This document shows, in pieces, positions 1-12,842 of a stretch of DNA of 64,000 nt. Source of the stretch: Hofstenia miamia (taxonomy: Eukaryota; Xenacoelomorpha; Acoela; Hofsteniidae). A program made the translations under genes and the position numbers. The stretch is from contig CABFPE010000056.1 of the NCBI GenBank assembly GCA_900660155.1, positions 884,365 to 948,364 on the forward strand. The letters run 5' to 3'. The notes beneath the pieces are model-generated. The model was given only the letters and a program-made list of their open reading frames with translations. It made no database searches and had not been told where the DNA came from. Each line of letters begins with the position of its first letter. The first letter of the stretch is position 1.

Positions 1-408
1 ATATATATATATATATATATATATTAGATTTGAGCGCCAGCCGGCTGAGCCGCCGCGGGAAAATTTAGACGGCTGAGTCGATTGATATTTAAAACTGCAT
101 CAAGACAAACGAAATGTGTCATAAAATGGAAACAGCATTTAATGTCGTTGATGATGTAGTGACGTTTAACATTGGTTAGGTTATGTCTTATTAATCAGAT
201 TGCCTGTAGGGGCATAAGGAACCTTTTTGGAGATAGATAGTTTCACAATATTGCTTGCATCATATACGGTTTTTATAGGGCTATAGTCTTTATAGGATTT
301 CTGTTTAGAATATTATACAGGTTCATCCAGTTCTATAGATGTCGCTCAGCCGGCTGCACCACCGCCGACCTTATTGGGTCTGTGCCCCCAATAGTAGCGG
401 CGCGCACC

Positions 409-412
<4 letters not shown>
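1..412. repeat. (TA)n tract plus small inverted-repeat element (MITE-like)
   Basis: A GC-rich island lies between two (TA)n tracts. The left end (from about 25) reads tagatttgagcgccag and the right end (to about 412) reads ggcgcgcacctcta, so the ends are imperfect inverted repeats. Both ends also carry the internal motif cagccggctgagc in opposite orientation (41-53 and 345-357). This fits a short non-autonomous DNA transposon inserted into a TA microsatellite. The target duplication cannot be read inside the TA repeat, so the superfamily is open. A frame through 346-591 on the minus strand is a by-product of the microsatellite. Confidence 0.45.
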
Positions 413-444
<32 letters not shown>

Positions 445-3400
445 CAATTCTATCGAGCCATTCATAATAGCCAAATGTAAAAATTGATGAATGATGGTGA
501 AACTTAAGTAAAATGCATATGGTAATAGCAATTTAATAAAGTGATTCTTAGTATTTAGCAAAAGCAATAGCAAATTGTAAGCTGAAGCCAAAATATAGGC
601 ATTTTTGTGTAAAAGGAAATTACACTGATATCACAAGTTTAACGTTAGTATTTGCTTGCAATCCACTATTTTACTAATGGAAAGCAATTTTAATTTAGTA
701 GTTTGTTCACAATCTCTTTAATCTGCTTAATAAATTTTTGCAACACTTAAAAGTTGCCTTTTGAAAATGTATTTTTTTCAAAACAATTTGTAATTAAGTA
801 TTTACCACTCAATTATTATACATGTAGGTTATATGTCACAATAAATTTATGAATTTTCTTAAAACTAAATAGATATAACCTGTATATATTACAATAAATT
901 TATGCCCAAGATTTTATATTGCAAAAAACCCGGAATGACTTCTTTGTTCCACACTTGATTTACCAAGAAAATAGTAGGAACATTTGAATTTCCACAGACG
1001 GAAATTGCAAGAAATTTAATGTTTGTTTAAAACAATAAAAACATGTATGTACCACGTGGGGGAATACAAAGTTTTACAATGTTAATCTCTTCAATTCGAA
1101 AATCTTTACTTATTAATACCACTAGTAAATATTTATTATAGTACTAATCAAGAAATGTGTGTCAGAGAGATAAAATTGCACTAGTTTGTCAAAAAAATTT
1201 ACCAAATTGCAGGAAAATTGTATATTAGTACAAGACTATTTAAATAATTTCGGACAAAAATAAAATGCATAATATGAAATATATAGTCGAAAGCACAGCA
1301 TTATAGAATTCGTACAAGATACACGCATTCTAGGAAATATAAAACTAATTCAAAGATAATTGGGACATATCATTTATTAAATTTGTAATATTCAAATTAT
1401 TATAAGAATAATTAATGCAAAATTTTAGCACTGAGTTATTATTGCCTGGAAACTAGTAAAATTTCATTTTACATTACAATTTTTTATATTGCTTCTAAAA
1501 ATTATTCTTAAATTTAATCAAAATAAGAACAATGTGGGAAACAATCATGCGGCAAACACTGAGTACTTAGAGAATATTTTAAACAATTAATCTTTGCTTA
1601 CACAAGTTTGATGGCAACAAAATAAATTAATTTAGCTGAACATATAAATCTATTTAGGAAATTTGATTATAGTGTTAAAAACATGCAAAGATTAGGGGGA
1701 AATATTCTTCCATCTCACCTCAACATATATATCGTGTTATAAAAATCGAAGTAGCATCTTCATTACCAACCTACAATGAGTTGTCAGAACGGTTTTTACT
1801 CTCCAAATCTAACTGCTTCCCAAAATGCATAAGTCACATGACCAGCCTTAGTTTTTGATCTATAGAAAAAGAGTGACATATGAAATGACCGCTTTAATCT
1901 GTTTGAAAATTTAAACCAATTACGTTTGTATTAGTTTTGCAGAATTTTGGATAGAAAAAAGATGTTAAATATCCACCTAAATCGTTAGCTCGCTGTGCAT
2001 AACATATTCATCATACATATAAGTTCAGTGTATTTGCAAATATAGAGATAAACAAAGAAATTGATATAAACGTTATATTTAGGTAAATGTACTCAAAGGA
2101 AGCTAATTTGATCATGTGCAGAGAATAGCATTGGCTTTATGACAGTCATTGAAGTTTTTTTAAAAGTTAAATTTTTGCATGTGATGTTATCATGATGTTA
2201 TCAAGATTTAAATTTGCTGTCGTTTTAGTATATTATATTACGAATTGCAACGCAATATTTATTATAATTACTGTACTTTTTAAAAAAGCTTCCAGATTGG
2301 TATATTAACAAGTCACAAACGAGATTTTACAGAATAGTTTGCTGGGATTTCATGTATCAATATATACAATAAATATGATGCTTCAAAAATTTATTTTTAT
2401 ATCAAGTAAAAGCTATGGGCTGCAAACTGAAATTTTACTGAAATTCTAAGCTATTTCAACAAAGCCAAAAAACAATAAATTCTGAAAATCTCTTCCCAAA
2501 ATGCTATAAATTTTGCAAAGCAAGAAATTATTCATTATCACATGAATCAAATGTACTACATTTTTTCATATTTAAAGGAGCAACTACCAATTCAGTTTAT
2601 TTCTGAAAGGATCCTGTCCTTAGGGATTAGCCGTTAACAAAAACCTAAAACTCCAATCTGGATTTAAAACCAAAGTCGAACCAAAAATTTGGAATTCTTG
2701 AATTGTGCAATATGTTTACTTGTGACAACTGCTGCAGAAGTTTATAATTATTTTCTCAAAGAATATATTTATAAATATTTATTTTCATTTTTGACCTTGT
2801 CAAAACGTATAACGTACGTGGAAACTTAGGATAATGAGCAAATAAAATTTTTTGCCCGATTCCCACTGAAAATCGTTTTTCTTTTAACAAGATTGCGTAC
2901 AGAAGCAAACATGTTCCTGTTTGGATTTTTGAGAGCATAATTTATATATTATTAAATTGAATTTTAAACTTGTTACTAGTAGTTTGAACAACAAACTATT
3001 TTTTAAAAAACATGCAAATTTTGCTTTCTTGAATGACAAATTTTGCCCGCCTAAGCAAAGTTTGCGCATGTTTCACTTAATAATTTTCTTTAAAGAGTGT
3101 GGGTTTCTTAAAATGCAAGCCGTTTTTTCCCCAATTTTCAAAATTTTTCTACAAGCTTTGTTGGTAAATATGCAGCCATGTAATGATGAATATTTGCATA
3201 AAATTGCAGTACCTGAAGTATTTGACAACATTAACTATTTTTTGATAAAAGTTCCAATTTCTTAAAATTCATTAATATTATTCCCTATAATTAAGGAGCA
3301 GATAATTATGATTTCTGAATCCTATGCGGCATCAGCTAATCCCAAAAATTTCTTTTCATAGTTAGACTGCTCAAACTCAATTAAGGATCGCCTTGCTCAA

Positions 3401-3599
3401 AGTCAGATATCAACTACAACAGCTCACGACAGAGCAAAATCTTAGGACGTAAGTGAAAAAAAGACACTTCTCTATTGTGTTACTTTTTTTTGATTTAAAT
3501 AAAAATTCCTGGAAAATCTATTCTAAAATAATGTCTGGTGGCATTTTATACATTTTCATCGAATTTTCTCCAAGTTTATTAGAAAATTGGGAAATCTTG
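413..3599. other. AT-rich intergenic stretch, no gene seen
   Basis: Apart from a TA tract at 413-441 I see no recognisable gene, RNA or mobile element here. Short open frames at 2756-3265 on both strands overlap each other, have no family features and are typical of chance frames in AT-rich DNA. Confidence 0.5.
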
Positions 3600-3619
3600 A
3601 GCCATGGACATATCCTTTG

Positions 3620-4530
3620 CTAAGGGTGCTCAAACGTAATGTTGAAAATTTTCACTTCTGTGGTAACTTTTCTGCCCAGTCATTTTGAATAAATGACCTC
3701 ACCCTGGACAGTAAGCGTCGTTTTTTGTGCTCTCTGTTAGGTTCGTCTTCATTCTTGTGTCAATCAGGTTAAGACTACGCTTTAGGACCTGATGGATGGC
3801 GAATGATAGTTCATTCTCGAAATTTGTGATCACTATCTGAGCTTTCGTAATATTAAACTTGTGACAATGCGTCTGTTAGAACCATTCATTTTCCTGGAAG
3901 ATATTGGTTTGATGCTCTTGGGTATTTTGCTAATGCCAGAACTCGAGGTTTAGTATCGTGAATTTGTTTTTTTGTGGATGACTTCCAGTGGTTTGTGATC
4001 AGAATGTACTATAAAGGATGTTCCATAAATGTATTCCTGAAATTTTATACATCCATAGACAACAGCAAGAAGCTCTTTTTCGATTTGTGAAATTTTGTTC
4101 AGTAGCTGTTAGTGATCTGCCAGCATAAGCGCAAGGTCTTCCTTCTTGTAATAGCACAGCGCCAAGTGAATATCCTGAAGAATCAACTTGTAATGTTGAT
4201 TTGGATTTGTTTCAGAACAGGTTTTAAAGCCAGAATTTCTTTAGTTGTTTCAAACGCTGTTGTATGTTCGAGGTTTCATTGCCACTGAATTTCTATTCTC
4301 ATCAGCGAGCGTAGAAGAGCTGTGATTTTGGATGGTTGTGGAATCAATGAGCAAAAGGAATTTGCTATTCCTAAGAACCTCTGAAGTTCCTTTTTGTTAC
4401 GTGGTGTAGGATAGTTGGCAATTGTCATTGTCTTTTCGTGATCGGGGTGAAATCCATGTCGATCTACAATAAAGCCCATGTACTTTACCGACCTTTTTCT
4501 GTACTGAAATTTATCAATATTAAACTTTAT
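3620..4530 (-). mobile_element. Ty3/gypsy-type LTR retrotransposon pol fragment (fossil)
   Basis: On the minus strand the sequence resembles the end of the reverse transcriptase and the RNase H part of Ty3/gypsy pol: the region after the RT active site (4276-4479, with a PTPRNKKELQRFLG-like stretch typical of the family) followed by RNase H-like sequence around 3960-4150. Only a partial pol is present. I see no LTR pair, gag or envelope. It is broken in several places and looks old. It abuts the 5' side of the CR1-like LINE at about 4530. Confidence 0.7.
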
Positions 4531-4562
4531 GTTTCATAATTTCCGATGCTTCATAATTACCG

Positions 4563-5042
4563 ATGCTTTCATCGCGAGCAGTCGGTCCTCGCGAGCATGG
4601 TGTGCTTACCGCGATTAACGCTACTTCGCTCGTTGCGTTACCTGAAGAGGAGTTAAACAAAACTAAATTATTAGCTCCTCTGAAGAATTTCGGCAGAAAT
4701 GAACTAATTATCTTGTTCAACATGTTAGCGGCTATCAAAGAACAGAATCCGAATCATCCAACAAAACTACGCAAATTGAACCAGAATTTAAAAATATGTT
4801 CTCTCAAACAGATAAGAAGATATAGCAGATGTAATACCTCTCTATCCTGAATCGAAAAATTAAAAGAGAATTCTCATTACAATAGGCAGAAACGATGTAA
4901 TGCAAAAGAAAGAAAATTTTACAGATAAGTATAAGAAATTAATTAATGTTATTAAAGCTAAGCTTAGTTCAGCTAAAGTTTTCCTTGGTGGAATAGCTCC
5001 TTTTCCTAAGAACAAGGAATTTAACAAAAATCGGTTGAACTA
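4563..5042 (+). pseudogene. LINE ORF1 remnant with SGNH-esterase-like segment
   Basis: An open stretch at 4563-4850 (95 aa, from an in-frame start) is followed, in another frame, by 4870-5042. That second part reads ILITIGRNDV, then KLINVIKAKLSSAKVFLGGI and ends in PFPKNKEFNKNR. The GxND block followed by a helix and a LGGIxPxP block is how the SGNH/GDSL-esterase domain of CR1-type ORF1 proteins looks; that domain is known in CR1 elements. The nucleophile-serine block is not visible in the decayed upstream part. A frame at 5117-5368 may be further, unrecognised ORF1 sequence. Confidence 0.55.
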
Positions 5043-5548
5043 AATTTACTTATTAAACAAAACGCTAAATTATAGTGTTTTGAATATTTTTAACTATTTT
5101 TATTTAGGATCTACTGTTGATAAAAGTTTATTCACAAAAAACGGAACCCACTACTCCAAAAAAGGTTATGGAAGGCTTGCATAGTCTATCAAAGTCTTTT
5201 TTTAGCACACCGCCGCACCATGTATGCAATCAGCGATCGCTTGAAAAAAGACAGACACCACCAGCCCTAGATCTTTTACCCTGCTGCCTCCGCATCAACA
5301 CCGCTTTTCAAACGCCCACCGACCCTATTTACAAAAGCCGTCAAACACGCTACAAAAACTTCCGCTAAAGCAGCCTTACTCTCACCGCCAATATACCTGC
5401 GACGAAGTTACGCTGACGTTCTTTCAACCACACCGACTTTGTCACCCGCTGAGATTTTCAGAATTAGAAATTTTCTTAGACTTTTCTAATGATGGTAAAT
5501 TTCATTTCACTTAATTTATGTTATCGCCAATAACTCACTCTCTATCAT

Positions 5549-5803
5549 ATGTGTAATTTTAGAGAATCCTTACTTCTATATAAAAATAAGTTAAGAAACA
5601 GCATGAGTACATGCAAGACATTTAAAAAATGGATTTTCATTAAAACAACAAAACATTCTTTATTCTACTTTCTAGTACTAACAATAATGTTGCTTATATC
5701 CGGCATCGAGATTAATCCCGGGCCTTTCAAAACTGATATTCATGGATACTCAGAATTCTCAAACATAATGCATTCAATTAATTCCTATAATATATTCACA
5801 TAA
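5549..5803 (+). pseudogene. LINE ORF2 N-terminus: hydrophobic leader fused to a 2A-like motif
   Basis: An 84-aa frame runs from a basic, Ser/Lys-rich start into a hydrophobic stretch (residues about 36-51, FYFLVLTIMLLIS) that leads straight into GIEINPGP (5702-5725). NPGP with E three residues before it is the hallmark of 2A ribosome-skipping peptides, consensus D-V/I-E-x-N-P-G-P; here the first position is G, not D. 2A-like sequences at the start of APE-type LINE ORFs are known, and in some proteins they overlap a signal peptide. The motif sits upstream of the endonuclease, as expected. Whether this variant skips is unknown. Confidence 0.65.
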
Positions 5804-5849
5804 ATTTTCAGAATCTCTCAATAAAAAATTCAGAATTTAGACAATTCAT

Positions 5850-6546
5850 TTCTTAACTGGATACAAACTTTATTCTGGACATAACTGAAACTTGTTTTAC
5901 AAATGATAATGACAATTCATCCTAGTCAATCGATAATTCTAAATTTAAATTATTTAGAAAAGACAGAAATCTAACCTTTCATTTTAATAAGTCAAAAGGA
6001 GGTGGTGTCATATTTTTAATACCTAAGGTACTCAAACCTAAATTTAGGACAGATATAGCAAAAGATTCAACTTATGAAAGTCTTTGGGACGAAATTCGAA
6101 ATCCAGACAAAAATTTTAATATTCAATTACTAAATATCTCTTATCTTCCAAATAAAACTTATACAAATAATTTTTTCTTACAAATGGAAGATGAATTTTC
6201 TACTGCTCTGATTTATAACACGAATATAATGGTAATAGGAGACTGGAATGTAAATCTTGTAAACGATAACGAAAAAGTAATCTTGGCAATTTTCTCAATG
6301 CTTTCAAATATTTCATTAATAAATAAAACAATTCCTTCTAGAATTTCTGCCAGTAGTAAAACGCTTATTGACTATTTCATGATATCAGAAAATTCTTTGT
6401 CTTATAATTATTTTTGCTTTGAATTTCCATACACAGATCACTGTCTTATAGCTATTTATTCGAATATTCTAAAAGTTTTTAAGCTCACTAAATCTTGGAC
6501 AAAAATGCGAGAAAAATCAACAGAAAATGTCGAAAAACTTCGATAG
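5850..6546 (+). pseudogene. LINE APE-type endonuclease domain remnant
   Basis: The expected endonuclease motifs appear in order: LDITETCF (catalytic Glu block, about 5875-5900), SKGGGVIFLIPK (about 5990-6025), YESLWDEIR (about 6070-6100), GDWNVNL (6238-6258, the D-x-N block), a SSKTLIDYF block (about 6352-6380) and YTDHCLI (about 6430-6455, the terminal S/T-D-H block). The last 120 aa (6184-6546) remain open; the first part is interrupted by at least one stop. Fits endonucleases of CR1/L2/Jockey-type elements. Confidence 0.75.
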
Positions 6547-6939
6547 TATTTAAAAATCGAAGACCTGGAATTCCATATATTCATTAATTAACACCTAATG
6601 AAATGCTATCACAGTTTACAAATATTACTTTTCTTTTTGGATATATGCTGCCCAGAAAAATATAATTTTTCATCCAAATATTCCTAAAAAACTGAAAATA
6701 ATGTTTCAAAGCATTGGAATGATTCTAAATGCATCGATTTAATTGAAATAAAGAAACACAAATGGAAAAAATACTTAAATTCCCAAACATTAGAAAATCA
6801 TAATGCTTATAAAACTGCAGGAAATTTAAGTAATATTGCTATAAGGAAACCAAGTAATAACTATTCCCGTTTTCAGTATCAAAGTCTTTCTTCCCATAAA
6901 AATAAGTGGGAATTTGTTAACAATTTACTAAATAGAAAA

Positions 6940-8196
6940 AACATGCGAACCGAAGAAGTAGAAAGAATATACTATAAAGATAAATCCATTACAAATAAGA
7001 ACGGAATATGCACTGTTTTCAATGAAGCTTTTCAAAATTTAGGAAAATACAACGATATGAGTGTACATTTTTACCTTAATGAACCCAAAAGAACTCCACC
7101 CTTTTCTCTTTTCGTTTTGCAACAAAATATGAAATCATAAAGTCGATACAATGTTTAAAAAATAAACCCAGTGGACCCTCTTTAATACCAACGTGGTTTC
7201 TAAAACTCCTAGGTGACTTAATAGCTGAACCAATATGCTACATTTTATATAATTGTATAAGACACTTCTTTCTTCCAGATGAATTAAAATTGGCAAATAT
7301 AGCACCATTATTTAAAACAAATGATCCCGAAGATTGCGTAAATTATAGACCCATTTCAATCACCTCTCCAATCAGCAAAATATTTGAACGAATTCGTTTT
7401 AATCAAATTAACGAGCAACTTTGTAAACATGATCTCTACTCCAAAACACAATATGGTTTTCGTAAAGGTATTTCTAAGAGCGACGCTTTAGTACAAGTTA
7501 CAGAAAAATGGCGAACAACAATAAATGATAAAGAATGCTCAGCAATTGCTTGCATAGACCTCTTGAAAGAGTTCGATTCGATTCCATAGACCACAGTATC
7601 TTAATGAAAAAAGTTAAATTTCTAGTTACTTATACAATCCTATGCAAAGAGTTAAAATTAATGAATCTTTTTCAGATTAGGTATGTACAAAATATGGGGT
7701 TCCGCAGGGTACAATTTTGGGTTTCTTATTATTTAATATTTACATAAATGATTTGCACGAGCAAGTAACATGTGACGTCATACAATATGCAGATGACAAA
7801 ATATTATTTAATTCAAATAAATTTCCCGAAATGACAGTTTAAGCTCTCGAAACAAACTGTGCTTCTCATGCTAAATATTTTGCTTCTATAAAACTATATC
7901 TAAATTTTGAAGAGCAACTAAATCATGTTATTAGAAAAATGGCCATATCGATTAAAGCAATTAACTTAATTTCTCAAAAACTTCCAACTAAAGCAAAAAT
8001 TCAATTAATATATGCTCTAATATTAAGTCATTTTAACTATGCCAATGTACTCTACACAGATATAAACCAACAATTTCTCAGGAAATTCCAAGTGCAACTA
8101 AATTGGGCTATTAAAGTAGCAGTAAATAATCATAGCTTTAATAAGAATAATGAATATANACGATGTATTTATGCCTACAGTAGAACTACAAATTAA
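6940..8196 (+). pseudogene. LINE reverse transcriptase and C-terminal region remnant
   Basis: RT motifs of the APE-LINE type are present: NYRPISITSPISKIFE (about 7339-7388), QYGFRKG (about 7449-7470), an AIACIDL block followed by FDSI (about 7544-7590), VPQGTILG-like and LLFNIYINDL sequence (about 7700-7755), and YADD (about 7785-7797). The C-terminal block at 7939-8196 (KLPTKAKIQLIYALILSHFN) matches the usual end of these proteins. Frame changes occur between about 7570 and 7760 and near 7840, so no complete enzyme can be made. Confidence 0.78.
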
Positions 8197-8520
8197 TGAT
8201 AATATTTTAAATGTTCTACTTTGTTATCAATCAGTGCTAAGACATGCTTTGACATTGACTTAATATGTTTTTTGTAAATATCCTTGGTGCTTTCCTAATA
8301 ATTAAAAATGTCTAAACCAGTACAAACATGTTTGATTCATATGAATATTTGTACCAGAAAGCCATTTCTATATGATTGCCCACATGCCTACAAATGGATT
8401 AATGCAGGAGAGTTTCCAAACCACGTAAATAGAGATAAATGTCCTCGTTTCATCTTAAAATCATTAATCTTTTCACAGTGGCCGATTAATCTAATTGAAA
8501 ATCGATAATCGGTTTTATTT

Positions 8521-10296
8521 ATAGTCAAAATTCGATTGGCTTTTCAAATTTATCATATTTTAAAGATAGAGCAATCACCACATTATAGTTGGGACTAAAC
8601 AACCTGAATTGGTTTGTGTTATAGAGCAATATGTACAGGCCTTCATAAATTAATGTAGTGTAGTTGTCACAGCTTCGGTGTATGAGTAACACTGCCTGCT
8701 GACATTTTGGTCCAGCTGCTATTTCGTATTAAATTTCGGCTAACAAACTTTTTATTGGCAAATGTTTTTTGTAGAAGTAAAAATCATTTCTATATAGAAT
8801 TTCAAGAAATTTTTATTACCCAACAAATCATTCAGTAAAACAACTGGAAGATTTATAATTCAACCTAAGTAAGCTTTAAATGCATTTTGCAAAATATTTG
8901 TATTTAAAATACATGTTTATTTTAGGCTTAAGCAAAAACTTTGAAGATTTACAAAACATTTATTTTCAAATAGCATGAAATATGTGCTCTTTGGGCTCAA
9001 AATTGGAAATAACATTGCCAATGAATTCATATGATAACACAATCTTTACACAAAATATAAATTTATTCCAATATAAAAGATGATGCTCGTGCACACATTG
9101 GTTGCCAAAATGACATTTTATATTTCAATGAACTCAGTATACTTTCGGAAGATATAAAGCTAGATGACATGGTTTTAAATTGATCGTCAACATAGTCAGC
9201 TGTTGCTGTTTGATGATTTTTTGCATGAATGAGTCCACATTTGTTTTGGCAAGCTGGGACGCAATATGTGATGAGCCCAGCAAGAAATCCGGTGTTACAG
9301 TTTTGCATTTGCATCAGTTTTTTCCATTAAACGAATTATTGAAGTTTAAATATTCGTGCAAAATATGAAAATAATCTTACTGAAAAATGCAATTGAGAGA
9401 TATTTTAAACAAACCCGTTATAGACAAAAAAGCATTTGTAAATGCAAATGTATCCTGAACAGAGTAGCTTTAGCAGTTCTTTGAAGGCATAGAAATTCGT
9501 TAAGTAATATACTTGGTAAAAAACCAAAGCTTTCAAAACTTAATTTACATAGATAAGCAGTAGAGGGAGTATTTGTATCATGAACAAACAAAATAATAAA
9601 GCAAATGAAAAGATTCAAAACTTCAGATTAAGAACAAAAATAAATGGAACTACTTAAATTTTTTGCCTGTGATTAATTTTTAAACAGCATCACGCGTTTT
9701 ATATTCAAATATCATCAATAAGTGAAATTCTCCCGATCAAAAGTTAATGAAATATTTTTTGTTCTTTCTGTTCTGACATTAGACTGTGTGGTTGTTTAGA
9801 GAGGCGCAGTGTAGTCTAATCACCCATACATTGCTAATTCTTACTTATTATCTTTAGTAGATTATGATATATATAATTGTTTTTTAAAAAAATATAATTC
9901 CATTAAGTAGTTCAAGAAATATCAAGGTGTCACTTAAAAGTGACAAAGAGCATACAACTAAAAATATTAAAAGGCACAAAGTTTACAGAAGTTATTTATA
10001 CTTTTGTTTTCTTGATGCCAAACTAATATATTATTCAAAAAAATCACCTAAGAATGACAATAAGCATGCAGACTGTATTGATTTACAATAATATCAGTTG
10101 TAAATCAAGGTTACATAGTTTTGAATATAGATAGGTTGACATTGGATATTTCAAATGTAGTGAAGAAAGTTGAAAATGACAAGGAAGTATTTGCGGTCCC
10201 ATCTCCTACTAGATATCTCCTCAATATTACAAGAATATATTCCTTCCAAATCAAAATGAGAGACTTCTTTCAAAATCAAGTTGTGGTGAATCATCA
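8521..10296. other. AT-rich stretch, no feature recognised
   Basis: No gene, RNA or repeat could be assigned. A short minus-strand frame at 9063-9314 (83 aa, several Cys) and one at 9418-9618 match nothing I recognise and have no splice or start context that favours coding. Confidence 0.4.
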
Positions 10297-10315
10297 GAGG
10301 TGGGTGCGGTAGCTC
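10295..10315. repeat. hAT-like terminus (isolated end)
   Basis: The sequence cagaggtgggtgcggta at 10295-10311 is, apart from three changes, the inverted copy of the terminus accgcactcacctcta that ends at about 14179. This suggests two ends of the same DNA-transposon family. The flanking 8-mers differ (tgaatcat on the left, gtgtgtac on the right), so they are probably ends of two different copies and not one 3.9-kb element. From 10316 to 11345 I see no further feature. Confidence 0.3.
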
Positions 10316-12127
10316 ACTTTCATTTTCCAAATAAACACATTATACAATTATGATACAATCATAATCTACAAATACTAACAATTATTTTAAAGCACTTCCC
10401 TCCAGAGCTGTTCTCCTAAATAATTAACAAAGGGGGGGCCCTATGTTTGAGCACTGTATTTTTATGATATACTTTAGCCAAATTTAGTTTCTAAGAAATA
10501 TACTTTAACAACCCACCCCGTAATATAACTTTACAAGGGTGCTGGGTTCCCAATAGAATATAAAAAGGTTGGCTGAGTCCTCTAAATACTCCTTCGAGTA
10601 CAGCGCTGAATCCTTCGCATACATTACAGACAATAATTGAATAAATTTGAAAAGGCACTTCCCAATAATGCCAATTTGACGAATTTGCTCTGTAACAAAT
10701 GCTATTCTGTGTAATTCAACTTTAAAATCTTAACTGACATAACCACATATTCACATTTCCCTACCCGAAAAGGCTAATATAGTCATCAATTTTAAGCCTT
10801 TGAAGATATTGAGGACTATCAGAATGTACAAGTTTTACGTTGGAATTTTCAAAATTATTTGGAAATATTCCTTAAAGGATCATTTACACTCTGGTATTTA
10901 AGCTAAAACTAATCGTGTAAACACAAAAATTAGCTCAAGATAATTGCTCGTAGAGGAAGGCTTACAGCCTCTGACTTTTTTGTAAGCCTTGCGGTAAAGA
11001 AAATACTTTATAAGGGAAAACGTATCATGTAAACGAAAATGAAATATCCCTTATGGATTTTTGAATTTTAATAAAGCGTCTGATTGGATGAAACCAATGA
11101 TATTGCTCGCTGTAGCTACCCATTACCTAAAAGCTTGCAAACAGCATTACACAATAAAAAGCTGTCAGTGAAAACTTACCATGTAAACGCAACAAATATT
11201 TAGCTTATTATTATTGCTAATAAATAATGATAAGATCATCAGGAAAGAAGCTATTGTGCAAAAGGGCTTAAAGCGTTGTGTGATGATTTTGGCCTACAAA
11301 AAGAAAAATTGGAGGTACTCGTGGCAAGGATGATAAATATGAGTACAGCCAGGACCTTCTATATATACAGCCATGGCGAAGCCAGCCAAGCTCCAAACGA
11401 GGAGGTTGATGCAAAATAGTCTCTATATCAAGTAGCAATAGCGATAGAGCTTAAATTTTCGCACTTTTAATTAACAAAATTTTTATTTAGAATCGAATAA
11501 AATGAATCTGAAAGACATTGTATATATACTTTTTAATTATGGACCGTTAATTTTTTCAAAATTTTGTCAAAAACATATCTATTGAATTGTATATTCAGTG
11601 CGAGAAAATTATTAGGAACACCATGCGATTTTCACTGTTTTCATTTTTTGTTAGCATTCTGACATATTTGCAAAAATAACGTTAATATGGCAACTTTATT
11701 TTCCAAAGAACATAATAAACTATAAATAGAAGTAGAAAAACAATTTTATTGAACAGATAACCTAAATATAATTTTAATTGATATTCAATAAATATCCTAA
11801 AGAATATTAATAAAACTCAAATCCTGAACTATTTAAACAATTGAAGATCAGGTTTGTCAAACTTTTGCATTAATATTTTCTACTTCCACCATGTGCCGCA
11901 ATAACGGCTTTTTTAACATTGAGAAAAATAAATGCTTTACAGATGAGATATTTCAATTGCAAAAATAAAAACTTTACCACAACAACGATATAGAACTTGC
12001 AAACAGTCTTTTGATTCATATGTAATTAAAATTTAGCAAATAAATTTATAGTTTTGTTTTCCCTCATTCTATTACTTTATAAACGAAATATACTCTTTTA
12101 AGCGTTATTTAATATTTTGATAAATAG

Positions 12128-12415
12128 AAAGTGTAACAATTTATATACGTCATCGTTAATAAAAACGTTTTCTTATGTAAATTTATAACATCATTAGTTT
12201 AAATTGTAATAATTTATATCCTTTATCATAAATAAAAACATTTTTTATAATAAATTTTTTAATCATTTTGGTTAAAGTGTAACAATATATATACTTCATC
12301 GTTAACATAAACGTCTTCTCATGTAAATTTTTAACATCATTAATTTAAATTTTAACCGTTAAAACATTTCATCGTAAATAAAAATGTTTCTTATGTAAAT
12401 TTTATTGCATTTAAC
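12128..12415. repeat. Minisatellite array A, about 70-bp unit, about 4 copies
   Basis: The unit is built around taatttatatacttcatcg, then taaataaaaa(c/t)gtttt, then atgtaaatttttgaa and catttggttaaagtg-like sequence. About four diverged copies follow each other. The same unit forms array B at 14435-14700. Confidence 0.6.
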
Positions 12416-12842
12416 TACATTGGATATTCATGCTGCTGAAATTTCGAAATTCAAAAATTTGAATATTCACCACAACGGATTTTCTTGTAAAATGTCATTT
12501 TAAGGAAGAAACATTGTAAAATATGGAATAAATTTGAAAAGTAATGGAGATATATTTTACTTACTTCTATATATTCTACTTTTGCTAAGCTGCTGTAGTT
12601 TAAACTTAAATAAAATTGAAACAAAATATATTTAGGAGTGCTAACCAGGTTTTATAAAGGTTATGTGCATTTTTTACAATATCCCGCCCCATGCCTATTT
12701 CTGCCCTTTACTTTCATCATCCCGACAACATTGCTATTTTTGTTACTTTGTTACTAAAAACTCTGGGTGAGTATCTCAAACGCTTACTAATACTCAGCGA
12801 TGTAAGGACTCTTGATTTTCAGGCTAGTCTTGGGCTACAAAA

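Larger units (their letters stand above)
4540..8520 (+). mobile_element. CR1-like non-LTR retrotransposon (LINE), near full length, decayed
   Basis: About 4 kb reads in the order expected for a CR1-clade LINE: ORF1 with an esterase-like segment, then ORF2 with an N-terminal hydrophobic/2A-like leader, an APE-type endonuclease, a reverse transcriptase and the conserved C-terminal region. The frame is interrupted several times in ORF1, between endonuclease and RT, and inside RT, so it is not active. The 5' side starts near a 17-bp motif repeated twice (ttcataattNccgatgc, 4515-4550), next to gypsy-derived sequence. The 3' end is not sharply defined; similarity ends near the cgataatcgg sequence at about 8500-8512. 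One ambiguous base lies at 8159. The CR1 assignment rests on the esterase-like ORF1 and on motif style, not on a tree. Confidence 0.82.
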
